DNA of 13,879 bases from positions 1 to 13,879 of the forward strand of contig JAUVXY010000023.1 of the NCBI GenBank assembly GCA_030603375.1, written 5' to 3'. The notes beneath the pieces were generated by a model that was not told the origin of the DNA, searched no databases, and worked only from the letters and a program-made list of their open reading frames with translations. This stretch comes from Actinomycetes bacterium (GTDB taxonomy: Bacteria > Actinomycetota > Humimicrobiia > Humimicrobiales > Humimicrobiaceae). Below are positions 1 to 8,144 of the stretch, piece by piece. Every line of letters starts with the position of its first letter. Position 1 is the stretch's first letter. A program made the position numbers and the translations under genes.

Positions 1-1063
1 AGCAAAAAATAACTTTTGAATCTTTTTTTTCATTTTCAGGTTTCAACTCTTTATTAAACCTATTTTTATTTTCACCAATAATATTATTTGCAGTGCTAAT
101 AATATTTTTCCCAGATCTGAAATTAACTGTCAGGTAAAAATCTGATACGCTGCTTTTTCTATAAATGTCCCATTTGTGAAAATTCAAGATATTTTCAACA
201 CATGCGCCTCTAAAAGAATATATCCCCTGATCATCATCGCCGACTACCATTATTTTATTGTAGCCGGGATTGTACAGTAGAGAAAATAAATAAGCCTGAG
301 CTATATTTGTGTCCTGAAATTCATCTATAAATATGTACTTATATTTATATTTATATTTTTTACCAAGCCTCTTGTTTTCGGTCAGTAAAAAATAAGGAAG
401 TAAAATCTGATCGGAATAGTCTATGCAATTTTTGTCTCTTTTGCTTCTCTCGTACCCGGAGTAAACATCAAATAATTCTTTCTGGTATTCAGCTACTTTC
501 ACTTCTTCATTTTTTAGAGCTTCGCTTTTATAACTGATTAAAATTTCATTATAGTTTTTTATATATTCTTCGAAATCTGATACTCTAATCAAGTTATTTT
601 TTAAGTTCTGTATGTATATAAGCAAGTCATCTATGAATTTACCGACATTCTTTCCGACGCTTACATTTTTAAAATTAAAACTGTCAAAAATTTCATATAT
701 CACCTGCCAGGATTCTGCACTATTTAACAATTTAAAACCTTTGCCCAACCCAAATTCAAAGCTATTTTCCCTTATAATTTCATTTCCAAAAGAGTTAAAG
801 GTAAGAATATCCATGTTTTCAAAATCCAGCTTCTTTTTTATCTTTTCTTTTATCCTTACTCTCATATTTTCAGCTGCATTTCTGGTAAACGTTAAAGCAA
901 GTATTTCGTTAGGATTGCATAACCCTTCCTCCAGTATTTTTATAATGTTATTGGTTATCACCCAGGTTTTGCCAGAGCCGGCACAGGCAATAACTCTTTT
1001 TACTTCTGCATCACTACCGAATATTTTTAGCTGTTCCTCTGTTCCGTTAAAATTGCTCGCCAT
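1..1063 (-). CDS. UvrD/PcrA-type superfamily 1A DNA helicase, AdnB-like (C-terminus outside window)
   Basis: ATP-dependent DNA helicase, probably the second motor of a heterodimeric end-resection helicase-nuclease. Only the first 354 residues are in the window; the frame is open to base 1. Visible motifs are a Q-motif-like start (Gln11), Walker A AGSGKT (28-33), motif Ia TFTRNAA, canonical Walker B DEFQD (247-251), motif III GDDDQGIYSFRG and motif IV NFRS. The ATG at 1063 is preceded by GAGG five bases upstream and lies 17 nt inside the end of the upstream helicase-nuclease gene, so the two are probably translationally coupled. Whether it ends in a nuclease domain, as AdnB does, cannot be seen. 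UvrD-family assignment is firm. The AdnB role is inferred from the tandem arrangement, and a PcrA/Rep-like stand-alone helicase is the alternative. Confidence 0.9.
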   Translation of the reverse strand, partial: MASNFNGTEEQLKIFGSDAEVKRVIACAGSGKTWVITNNIIKILEEGLCNPNEILALTFTRNAAENMRVRIKEKIKKKLDFENMDILTFNSFGNEIIRENSFEFGLGKGFKLLNSAESWQVIYEIFDSFNFKNVSVGKNVGKFIDDLLIYIQNLKNNLIRVSDFEEYIKNYNEILISYKSEALKNEEVKVAEYQKELFDVYSGYERSKRDKNCIDYSDQILLPYFLLTENKRLGKKYKYKYKYIFIDEFQDTNIAQAYLFSLLYNPGYNKIMVVGDDDQGIYSFRGACVENILNFHKWDIYRKSSVSDFYLTVNFRSGKNIISTANNIIGENKNRFNKELKPENEKKDSKVIFC

Positions 1064-4000
1064 AATACCTCGGGCATAAAATTTTATAATTGCAAAACAT
1101 GCAGGACGTATAATTTTTTGGATCAGGGCTAAATCTTTCTCTTTTTATTTTTAGAATTATATTTTTTAAAGCACCCATAAATTTATCAGAGTCATAGTAT
1201 TCTAACGGGATCTCGCATACAGGATTTCCCGGTACGCCAAGGCAGATATATTTTAGCCTGTACTCTTTTCCCCTTATATGGCTTAGCTCCTCGCTCAAAT
1301 CAACTGCCAACCTGTAAAGTTTCAGCTGAATCTCTTCCTGAAGGTATGATTCGTTAAATCTTGTTGAACTTGATTTGTAATCTACAAGTTCTATTTTGTC
1401 GTCGCATGTAAAGTTTATTTGATCTATCCTCCCTGTTACATAATCGTTGTCAATGTAAAAAGTAAACTTTTTTTCCATAATAGATTTTTTAGGATTATCC
1501 GGAAGATTTTTATCAAAAAAACTTTTAAATTCTTTAGCGGCTCTTTCCATTAAGTTCTTCCTGACAAATTTAAACTCAAAATCATGCCTGTCAAACTCTT
1601 TTTTTAATATATCTCCAAGTACTTCCCACGATAATTCTTTATCCCCGGATTCAAAAAATAATCTAAGTATTTCATGGTATATCTTTCCTATCTTAAGGTT
1701 TAAATTTTCCTCTTCCTTTATATTTATAAAATACTTCAGTTTATATTTAAAGGGACATTCCATATATTCGTTTAAGGAACTATAAGAAAATACTGCCGGG
1801 AATATCAAAAAGGGGTTGTTTTTATTTTTAGTATGATTTATAGAGCCCCACCACCTGCCAGGCGGATAGAAATGTTTTAAAAAGTATAATTGCCTTAAAT
1901 AATTGTTAAAATTTAATTTATTCCCTTTCAGTAATTTAGCAGTGTTTACAACTGCTCTCTTTTTGACAAGCCACCGCCTGGCTAAATAATCATCCAGTTC
2001 CAAACAATCTTCTGCTGTAATTTTATCTTTGTTTAGTTTCTTTTTTTGGGTTGCATGCTTTAATTTTTCCCCCGGGTTTATTTTTTTATAAATACTGCTC
2101 AACTCTTCATAAAAAAGTGAGTTTTCTTTCCTCTTGTTCGATGTTACATATAAATACTCTGAAGCTCTTGTAATTCCAATATAAAAAAGCTTTCTTTCTT
2201 CTTCCAGGTGCCTCTTTTCTAATTCTTCGTGGTCCAAATTTTTTCCGCTGACAAAATAGTTAAATATTTGGACATCATAGGTCTGTGGAAAATTAAATTT
2301 TGAGGGAAGGTATCCTTTATTTATAAACGGCAAAAAAACAGCTTTGAACTCAAACCCTTTACACTGGTGGAAACTTAAAATTTGAACTGCACCCTTTAGA
2401 TAAAAATCTTTGGTACTTTCTTCTATTTCTTCCAAAAACTGATTTTCTATAATACTATCTAAAAATCCAACATAGGAGGCAACATCGTTTTTGGAGCCGC
2501 TGTCCTGGCAAAATTTTTTAATGCTTTTTAAAAAATCTCCCAAACTATCCCATAAATTCTTCTCATAAAATTTGCCATTATCTTTTGATTTTAAATATTT
2601 TACAAAACCAACCCTCCTGTCTTTTATGAGTCCTGAGGCAAAATCAAATACATTTTTACTTGAAATTTGCAAAAAATCTTCTACCGCGCCAACAAGCCCT
2701 GATATTTTTTTAAGTTCACCATACATATCATTGCCTTTTTTAACCTGTCCGTACCGGTCGGCAATGTTTGTTATGTAATGCCATAAATTTTCGCATGCTT
2801 CTCTGCCGCCATTTTTTTTACTGCTGCTGTATAAAAATTTTATCCTTTTAAAATATAAAGGCTCTAAATTTATGGCATCCGATAGCAGTATATCCTCCAC
2901 AAGATTATCGAGCATTGCAGTGCCGTTTTTCTTGTCTTCTTCAGGCCTGCTGACTTTCACTGCCAGCCTCATAAAGTTAATAATGTATTTTACGTATTCA
3001 TTGTCAAGCAGACTTCTTGAACTTCTTCTTACAAATGATATGCCCCTCTGCTGAAGAGCGCTTTCTATAAGATGGGTTTCATATCCAAGACCTTTTACAA
3101 TTACTGCAATGTCTTCTGCATTTATACCTTCGCTGATATGCAGATATTTGATTTTATCGCAGATAAAATTTATTTCCTCCGAAAGGCTGCTGCATTCTTT
3201 CAGTACTACCTCGCCGCAGGAATTATTGCCTTCATGTCTTGGGACACTGCAATTTTTTAAAATCCTGTTTTTATTTAATGAAATAAAATTTTGGCTGGCT
3301 TCATTTATGACCCGGCTGCTCCTATAATTTTTATCCAGGAACAAAACATTTTCAGGCTGAAGCTTGCCATAAATTCCCTGGAAATTATCAACCATGGATC
3401 CTCTGAATGCATATATAGATTCATCATCATTTCCAAAAAAAATGCAGTTATTGCTGGACAAGTATTTTAGAATTTCAAGCTGGGCCTTATTAATTTCGTG
3501 CAGTTCATCTACTAATATATACATGTATTTGCGCTTATAGAAATTCCTGATATTTTCTTCATTCTTTAATATACGCGCAGTCTCACCTAATAATCTTCCA
3601 TAGTTGTACGTCTTGTTTTTATGTAATTCTTCACTGTATCTTGCATATATGCCAACTAATTCTGACAGAACAGGATTAAAAAATGGAGTAAACTTACTGG
3701 ACAGATCCAGGGGATAAAGCATATTCTCCTGGGCTCTAAGGATGAAATCAAAAATCTCCTGCATGTAGCTGCCGGCAATAAAAGAACTGCTTCGCATATA
3801 CTTAGAAGTATATGGATAATTTTTCCTGTCCAAATTTTCTATTACTTCCCACAGCAGTCTCCACTGCTCTGTAGAGTTTAAAACTTTTATCTCGCCTGAA
3901 TAATTGCCAGCATTTGCCTTTTCAAGAAAATCAATACAAAAAGAATAAAAAGTGTTTATCGGTATCTCTAAAATACTTCTGTCAATATCAACTGTTGTTT

Positions 4001-4193
4001 TTTCCCTTATTATTTTTGCCCATCTGCGGTTAAAACTAAATACGAGTATGCTGCAGGGATCTATCTTTTCAGTATTGACCAAATACCTGACAAGTTCTAT
4101 TAAAATATAAGTTTTACCTGTTCCGGGAGGTCCTGTGATTAAAAAATTGCCGCTCTTTTTATCTATAACTTTTTTTAATCTGTTAATTAGCAT
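1047..4193 (-). CDS. UvrD-type helicase fused to PD-(D/E)XK nuclease with Fe-S cysteines (AdnA/AddAB-like)
   Basis: Helicase-nuclease of 1048 aa, expected to process double-strand DNA ends for recombination in the cytoplasm. The motor has Walker A GPPGTGKT (21-28), Walker B DE at 229-230, motif III GNDDESIYAFRG (254-265), motif IV NYRSS (289-293), motif V with SFHQCKGFEF (607-616) and motif VI with GITRAS (673-678). The C-terminal RecB-type nuclease (about 800-1048) shows H840, D924 in GRID, the catalytic VDYK (937-940) and a QLKLY motif (956-960). Cys813 with C1031, C1034 and C1040 forms the four-cysteine pattern of the AddB/AdnAB iron-sulfur staple. Walker B reads DELHE instead of DEFQD. 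The ATG at 4193 has no clear Shine-Dalgarno site and follows the stop of a 50-codon ORF by 3 nt, suggesting coupling. The large middle insertion is family-typical. Family is sure; AdnA versus other RecB-like subunit is inference. Confidence 0.9.
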   Translation of the reverse strand: MLINRLKKVIDKKSGNFLITGPPGTGKTYILIELVRYLVNTEKIDPCSILVFSFNRRWAKIIREKTTVDIDRSILEIPINTFYSFCIDFLEKANAGNYSGEIKVLNSTEQWRLLWEVIENLDRKNYPYTSKYMRSSSFIAGSYMQEIFDFILRAQENMLYPLDLSSKFTPFFNPVLSELVGIYARYSEELHKNKTYNYGRLLGETARILKNEENIRNFYKRKYMYILVDELHEINKAQLEILKYLSSNNCIFFGNDDESIYAFRGSMVDNFQGIYGKLQPENVLFLDKNYRSSRVINEASQNFISLNKNRILKNCSVPRHEGNNSCGEVVLKECSSLSEEINFICDKIKYLHISEGINAEDIAVIVKGLGYETHLIESALQQRGISFVRRSSRSLLDNEYVKYIINFMRLAVKVSRPEEDKKNGTAMLDNLVEDILLSDAINLEPLYFKRIKFLYSSSKKNGGREACENLWHYITNIADRYGQVKKGNDMYGELKKISGLVGAVEDFLQISSKNVFDFASGLIKDRRVGFVKYLKSKDNGKFYEKNLWDSLGDFLKSIKKFCQDSGSKNDVASYVGFLDSIIENQFLEEIEESTKDFYLKGAVQILSFHQCKGFEFKAVFLPFINKGYLPSKFNFPQTYDVQIFNYFVSGKNLDHEELEKRHLEEERKLFYIGITRASEYLYVTSNKRKENSLFYEELSSIYKKINPGEKLKHATQKKKLNKDKITAEDCLELDDYLARRWLVKKRAVVNTAKLLKGNKLNFNNYLRQLYFLKHFYPPGRWWGSINHTKNKNNPFLIFPAVFSYSSLNEYMECPFKYKLKYFINIKEEENLNLKIGKIYHEILRLFFESGDKELSWEVLGDILKKEFDRHDFEFKFVRKNLMERAAKEFKSFFDKNLPDNPKKSIMEKKFTFYIDNDYVTGRIDQINFTCDDKIELVDYKSSSTRFNESYLQEEIQLKLYRLAVDLSEELSHIRGKEYRLKYICLGVPGNPVCEIPLEYYDSDKFMGALKNIILKIKRERFSPDPKNYTSCMFCNYKILCPRYYGEQF

Positions 4194-4196
4194 TAA

Positions 4197-4349
4197 TTAT
4201 CTTGCATTAATCTGTTTTAATTCAATTAATATTTCTTTCAGTAATGCTAGCTCCAGCCTCCTAAAATCAACATCGCTTGAAAGTTTTGCCCATTTCTTTG
4301 GATTATCTTCAGGTATATAATTATCCAGGTCTGATAAAATATCGCCCAT
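4197..4349 (-). CDS. Small hypothetical protein, 50 aa, upstream of helicase-nuclease
   Basis: A 50-codon ORF starting MGDILSDLDN and ending LKQINAR, with an acidic N-terminal half around PEDNPKKW and a C-terminal stretch (about 28-47) that looks like one amphipathic helix. I do not recognise a family. Support for coding comes from context: the stop lies 3 nt before the helicase-nuclease ATG, the helicase lacks its own ribosome site, and an AAAGG sits 9 nt upstream of this ATG. A candidate promoter lies 35 nt further upstream. It may be a small accessory subunit or only a translated leader that delivers ribosomes to the helicase gene. No signal peptide or membrane segment is visible. Confidence 0.6.
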   Translation of the reverse strand: MGDILSDLDNYIPEDNPKKWAKLSSDVDFRRLELALLKEILIELKQINAR

Positions 4350-4383
4350 GTCCTGCCGCCTTTCGTTGTTTGATTAGCTTAAA

Positions 4384-4413
4384 ATATTACATTAAGTGCA
4401 TAATTTTCTGTAA
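4384..4413 (-). promoter_or_regulatory. Candidate sigma-70-type promoter of the helicase-nuclease operon
   Basis: On the minus strand TTACAG (4413-4408) and TAATAT (4389-4384) are separated by 18 bp, 34 nt before the ATG of the 50-codon ORF. Both boxes match the consensus imperfectly, and the region is AT-rich, so a chance match is possible. Confidence 0.35.
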
Positions 4414-4634
4414 TTTTTGTTACTGCTCCAATAACTATTTATGCTAAAGCAACTAAAACTTCCTCCCTATTTTTTACCACACTTTCTTTTAGTTTGCCAT
4501 AGCTTTTTAAATATTCCATATTTAGATACTTCGTTGCAGTAAATCATTGGAGGTTGCATGCTCTGTTCTGCTACCGCTGATATATTAAAAAAATATTAAA
4601 TTTATACCTACACAGTTAAAATTTACTACTATTT

Positions 4635-4664
4635 TTGATACTATTCCACTTGATTAAGTATAAA
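4635..4664 (+). promoter_or_regulatory. Candidate promoter of pstB
   Basis: TTGATA (4635-4640) and TATAAA (4659-4664) are separated by 18 bp and lie 67 nt before the pstB start codon. No convincing 11-bp PHO repeat array like the one before pstS is present here. Two TTAAA-type hexamers 11 bp apart at 4585 and 4596 are the nearest match. pstB may therefore be expressed differently from pstS. Confidence 0.4.
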
Positions 4665-4731
4665 TTTAATTATTAAATTTTCTCATAGCTAAAAGAACTG
4701 CTTAAATTTATTACTTTAAGGGAAATTAATT

Positions 4732-5511
4732 ATGGGAAATAAAATTAAGATTACAGTTAGAAATTATGGGTTTTATTATGGTAATACCAAAGTTTTAGGA
4801 AACATAAGTCTGGATATTCCCTGTAATGCCATAACTGCTTTTATTGGCCCATCCGGATGTGGAAAATCTACATTTCTCAGAACCTTTAACCGAATGAATG
4901 ACCTGCTTCCCAATACCCGGGTTGAGGGAGAGATCAAAATTGATGAAGTAAATATCTATAAAGAAAATATTGATGTGGTAGAGCTTCGTAAAAAGATTGG
5001 TATGGTTTTCCAAAGGCCTAATCCTTTCCCTAAAACTATTTATGAAAATGTGGTGTATGGTCCCAAACTGCATAGGAGATATACCAAAAGTGAGCTGGAT
5101 CATATTGTTGAGACAAGCTTAAAAAAAGCAGTCCTGTGGGATGAAGTCAAACACAAACTTCATGCCAGCGCGCTGGATCTTTCGGGAGGTCAGCAACAGA
5201 GATTATGTATTGCCAGGGTACTTGCAGTTGATTCAAAGATAATTTTAATGGATGAGCCAGCTTCGGCTCTGGATCCCTTATCTACTCAGAAAATCGAAGA
5301 TCTTATTGATGAACTTAAAAGTAATTACACTATAATCATAGTTACCCATAACATGCAACAAGCAGCCAGGGTTTCTCAGAAAACTGCATTTCTCCTGACT
5401 CAAAACCTGGGTGAACCTGCTACTTTAATAGAATACGATGATACCAATAAGATCTTTACCAATCCTGGGGATAAAAGAACTGAAGATTATATTACAGGTA
5501 GATTCGGATAG
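4732..5511 (+). CDS. pstB: Phosphate ABC transporter ATP-binding protein PstB
   Basis: Cytoplasmic ATPase that powers phosphate import through PstC/PstA (ATP + H2O + phosphate outside gives ADP + Pi + phosphate inside). The 259 residues match the usual PstB length. Walker A is GPSGCGKST (39-47), the signature LSGGQQQR is near 150, Walker B is ILMDEP near 171-176, and the switch histidine is in VTHNMQQA near 206. The PstB-typical start of the helical domain, TFNRMNDL, and the FQRPNPFPKTIYENV Q-loop segment are present. The ATG follows AAGGGA by 8 nt. It stands alone on the plus strand, convergent with phoU across a 65-bp gap, although PstB normally lies between pstA and phoU. All catalytic motifs look intact. 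Confidence 0.97.
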   Translation: MGNKIKITVRNYGFYYGNTKVLGNISLDIPCNAITAFIGPSGCGKSTFLRTFNRMNDLLPNTRVEGEIKIDEVNIYKENIDVVELRKKIGMVFQRPNPFPKTIYENVVYGPKLHRRYTKSELDHIVETSLKKAVLWDEVKHKLHASALDLSGGQQQRLCIARVLAVDSKIILMDEPASALDPLSTQKIEDLIDELKSNYTIIIVTHNMQQAARVSQKTAFLLTQNLGEPATLIEYDDTNKIFTNPGDKRTEDYITGRFG

Positions 5512-5576
5512 AAAATAAAAAGATATTATATTGTAGCTTTGGTTATTTCTATTTAAGATCTTGACCTGCAGGCAGC

Positions 5577-6245
5577 TTAAAGATCATCATGGAATATTTT
5601 ATAATCACCAGTTAAAAAAAATAGAACTCTTTCGCCAATATTAACTGCCTGATCTCCAATTCTCTCCATGTATCTGCTGATTAGTGCGATATTTGTCACA
5701 AACTTGATATCTTCCTTACCTTTGTTAGAAGTAAGTAGTTTTCTGAATATAACCTTCTGTATCTCATCAACAGCATCATCGGTCTTTTCCAGTTTTGAAG
5801 CTAATTTTGCATCCTTCTTCCTAAAAGACTCAAGAGCCCCATTTAACTCAGGCTTCACCAGGTTTCCCATTTCTATCATTAAATCAATTATCTCCTTATC
5901 CAACCTCTTCTTTTTTTCTTCGGAAAGCTTTTTTACAATTTTTGAAATATTCACTGCAAGATCGCCAATCCGCTCCAGGTGTTTTATCAGTATGCTTATT
6001 GAATGCAGCAGTCTCAGGTCCCTGGCAAATGGTTGATGTTCTGCCTGTAGAACTATGCATTTTTCTTCAATTAAAATATCATATTCATCAATTTTCTCAT
6101 CTTTGTCTATTACTGTTTGGGCCAGATCTGCGTTCATTCCTAAAATAGCTTCAATTGAATTATGCACAGCTTCCTGTACCAAGCTTCCCATTGATAACAC
6201 ATCTTCATTAATCTCATCCAATCTCTGGTGAAATGTTTTCCTCAT
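5577..6245 (-). CDS. phoU: Phosphate signalling complex protein PhoU
   Basis: Cytoplasmic regulator that couples the state of the Pst transporter to the PhoR kinase and damps phosphate uptake and the Pho response when phosphate is plentiful. The 222-residue protein has the two tandem three-helix-bundle repeats of the family. Each repeat carries the metal-binding ERIGD motif (91-95 and 194-198), followed by LAVNI or QAVNIGERV. I place the start at the ATG at 6245 because AAAGGAA lies 6 nt upstream and homologues begin at MRKTF-like residues. A longer frame to 6344 only reads through the end of pstA. It starts 2 nt after the pstA stop, so it is in the pst operon and probably coupled. Confidence 0.96.
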   Translation of the reverse strand: MRKTFHQRLDEINEDVLSMGSLVQEAVHNSIEAILGMNADLAQTVIDKDEKIDEYDILIEEKCIVLQAEHQPFARDLRLLHSISILIKHLERIGDLAVNISKIVKKLSEEKKKRLDKEIIDLMIEMGNLVKPELNGALESFRKKDAKLASKLEKTDDAVDEIQKVIFRKLLTSNKGKEDIKFVTNIALISRYMERIGDQAVNIGERVLFFLTGDYKIFHDDL

Positions 6246-6247
6246 AT

Positions 6248-7123
6248 TTATTCCTTTCTTCTTAATCTGAACCTGGTTCTTATAGCAGTACCAGCAATAG
6301 CAAACAACGATACTACCATTAATAATACCAGAGCTGTGCCCCATTGCATATCTTCAGGAGTATTGGTAAGCTGAGTTGCAAGCACATATAAATGATAAGG
6401 CAAAGCCATTACCTGGCTAAAAATTGAATTAGGCAGATTTGGCTGAGAAAATGCTGCTACAGTAAAAATAATCGGAGCAGTCTCACCCGCAGCTCTGCCA
6501 ATACCCAATACTGATCCTGTTATAATCCCAGGCAGGGCTTGAGGAAGCACAACCTTGGTTATAGTCTGCCATTTAGTGGCGCCAAGAGCCAGTGATGCAT
6601 ATCTGTAAGTACCGGGAACTGCTTTTAATGCTTCTTCAGTTGTTGTAATTATCACCGGTAAAATAAGGAAAGCCAGAGTCAAAGAGCCTGCAAGAATTGA
6701 TTTTCCAAATTTTAATAATATAACAAAAAATCCAAGTCCAAACAGACCGTATACTATTGAGGGCACTCCAGACATATTTATAATCGAGAATCTTATTATT
6801 CTTGTTAATTTGTTTCTTGAAGCATATTCATTAAGGTATACCGCTGATAGGATTCCAATTGGCAGCGAAACAACCAGTGTTCCAATTATCAGATATATGG
6901 TTCCTAAAATAGCAGGGAAAATACCGCCCTCCCGCATTCCGGATCTGGGCTTTTGAGATAAAAATTCCCAGCTTATTGCTCCGCTTCCCTTAATTATTAG
7001 ATAAATTACCATGCCCAGAACAAAAGCTACCACAACTACCGTTAAAAAAAGCAGAAGGAAATAGAAAAATTTTTCTCTGATTATTTTCTCTCTTTTATTT
7101 ATTTCAATACCTGCTTTTAACAT
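6248..7123 (-). CDS. pstA: Phosphate ABC transporter permease PstA
   Basis: Inner-membrane permease that forms the phosphate channel with PstC. The 291-aa chain has an N-terminal membrane segment (about 17-43), then the ABC-2-type permease core with several more hydrophobic spans. The EAA loop that docks on PstB is seen as ASLALGATKWQTITKVVLP (about 176-194), followed by GRAAGETAPI, a conserved PstA phosphate-path segment. The ATG is preceded by AGGAAGAG and starts 4 nt after the pstC stop. phoU follows after 2 nt, where pstB is expected in most operons. Confidence 0.96.
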   Translation of the reverse strand: MLKAGIEINKREKIIREKFFYFLLLFLTVVVVAFVLGMVIYLIIKGSGAISWEFLSQKPRSGMREGGIFPAILGTIYLIIGTLVVSLPIGILSAVYLNEYASRNKLTRIIRFSIINMSGVPSIVYGLFGLGFFVILLKFGKSILAGSLTLAFLILPVIITTTEEALKAVPGTYRYASLALGATKWQTITKVVLPQALPGIITGSVLGIGRAAGETAPIIFTVAAFSQPNLPNSIFSQVMALPYHLYVLATQLTNTPEDMQWGTALVLLMVVSLFAIAGTAIRTRFRLRRKE

Positions 7124-7127
7124 TTAA

Positions 7128-8015
7128 TCAACTCTTCCTGATCCTGTTTATAAACCTGTCAGATATAAAATTTATTAAAAAAGTAATCAAAAATAAAATA
7201 AGGCCAAGAGCAAATAAAGATGAGTAGTGCAGCCCGCCCTGGACAGTTTCTCCCATTTCTGCGGCAATAGTTGCGGTAATAGTCCTAACCGGTTGAAGCC
7301 AGGATAAAACAATTCTTGGTGAATTACCGGTTATCATAAGAACTGTCATAGTCTCGCCAACAATTCTGCCCAATCCCAGCAGCACAGCTGCAAACATACC
7401 CGAAGATGCCGAAGGAACTACAATTTTGTATGTTGTTTCCCACTTTGTGGCACCGAGCGCAATTGATGCGTGCTTATATCTGGATGGCACTGAGTTAATA
7501 GCATCTTCAGATATTGATATAATAGTAGGCAGGCTCATGAAAGCCAGCATTACCGAACCAGTTAGCGCTGTCAATCCTATGCTTAGATTAAAAAGATTTT
7601 TTATTATGGGAGCAAGCAGTTTGATTCCAATAAATCCAATAACTACAGAAGGAATGATTGCCATTACTTCAATTAGCGGCTTCAATATCTCTCTTACCGC
7701 TTTAGGGGCCAACTCCCCAATATAGATGGCGCTGCCTATGCCCAGAGGCATTGCAATTACAATTGCTCCAAATGTAACCAGCAAAGACCCTGCCAGCAGC
7801 GGAACAAATCCAAACTTCTCTAAAACTGTAGGGGACCATTTTTGCCCGGTTAAAAACTCAAAGAATGGATACGAAGAAAAAAATCTTATAGAATTTGCAA
7901 TTAAAAAAGCAAGAATTAAACCGAGGATCAAAATAGATATTATTCCATTCAAAAAAATGAATTTTTCGATTAAGAAACTTTTAACCTTCTTTAGCCTGAT
8001 CCTTAACTGTGCCAT
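7128..8015 (-). CDS. pstC: Phosphate ABC transporter permease PstC
   Basis: Inner-membrane permease partner of PstA. The 295 residues have an N-terminal membrane span (about 16-43), an external loop with the PstC-typical FLTGQKWSPT, and then the permease core. The EAA loop is ASIALGATKWETTYKIVVP (about 182-200), followed by GRIVGETMTVLM. The ATG at 8015 has no recognisable Shine-Dalgarno site, and the gene begins 129 nt after pstS, past a stem-loop. No other start fits, because the next methionine lies beyond the first membrane span. Weak initiation may lower the permease level relative to PstS. Confidence 0.96.
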   Translation of the reverse strand: MAQLRIRLKKVKSFLIEKFIFLNGIISILILGLILAFLIANSIRFFSSYPFFEFLTGQKWSPTVLEKFGFVPLLAGSLLVTFGAIVIAMPLGIGSAIYIGELAPKAVREILKPLIEVMAIIPSVVIGFIGIKLLAPIIKNLFNLSIGLTALTGSVMLAFMSLPTIISISEDAINSVPSRYKHASIALGATKWETTYKIVVPSASSGMFAAVLLGLGRIVGETMTVLMITGNSPRIVLSWLQPVRTITATIAAEMGETVQGGLHYSSLFALGLILFLITFLINFISDRFINRIRKS

Positions 8016-8064
8016 AAGTTTATTTTATAAGAATTAAAAATATTTTTCTACCTGTAATCAGATA

Positions 8065-8110
8065 AACAGGGCTACAGATAAAACTTTGCAATCTTTGCCG
8101 TAACCCTGTT
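8065..8110 (-). terminator. Stem-loop between pstS and pstC (attenuator or mRNA stabiliser)
   Basis: On the minus-strand RNA, AACAGGGUUAC (8110-8100) pairs with GUAGCCCUGUU (8075-8065) over 11 bp with one G-U pair and a 24-nt loop. The plus-strand reading would have a C/A mismatch at that place, so the helix is best formed in the direction of transcription. No U-tract follows directly, so it is more likely a partial terminator or an RNA-processing/stability element than a strong intrinsic terminator. Confidence 0.6.
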
Positions 8111-8144
8111 ACAAAAAAGCTCTGTATATAAACAACTTTAGAAT

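Larger units (their letters stand above)
4350..4731. other. 382-bp divergent intergenic region between helicase operon and pstB
   Basis: This stretch separates the minus-strand helicase operon from plus-strand pstB and holds no gene I can assign. It carries a candidate promoter on each strand. It also has a 26-codon minus-strand open stretch at 4519-4439 (starts MEYLKSYGKL, no ribosome site) and a 13-codon plus-strand ORF at 4558-4599 (starts MLCSATA) with a strong GGAGG 4 nt ahead. Either could be a remnant of a lost gene, and the second could be a leader peptide. Neither is supported beyond the reading frame itself. Confidence 0.5.

Noticed and set aside
612..1079. Plus-strand ORF of 155 codons opposite the second helicase
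   Set aside because: Shadow of the minus-strand helicase frame, with low-complexity Ser/Phe/Leu composition and no ribosome site.
4585..4649. PHO box array upstream of pstB
   Set aside because: Only two TTAAA-type hexamers keep the 11-bp period; further units are too degenerate in such AT-rich DNA.
4795..5103. Minus-strand ORF opposite pstB
   Set aside because: Antisense frame of a well-conserved gene with no family signal.
5557..5585. Inverted repeat GATCTT/AAGATC between pstB and phoU as a bidirectional terminator
   Set aside because: Only six pairs, a 17-nt loop and no U-tract on either strand, and it runs into the phoU coding end.
6246..6344. N-terminal extension of PhoU by 33 residues
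   Set aside because: The extra residues are the out-of-frame end of pstA; homologues begin at the ATG at 6245, which has its own ribosome site.
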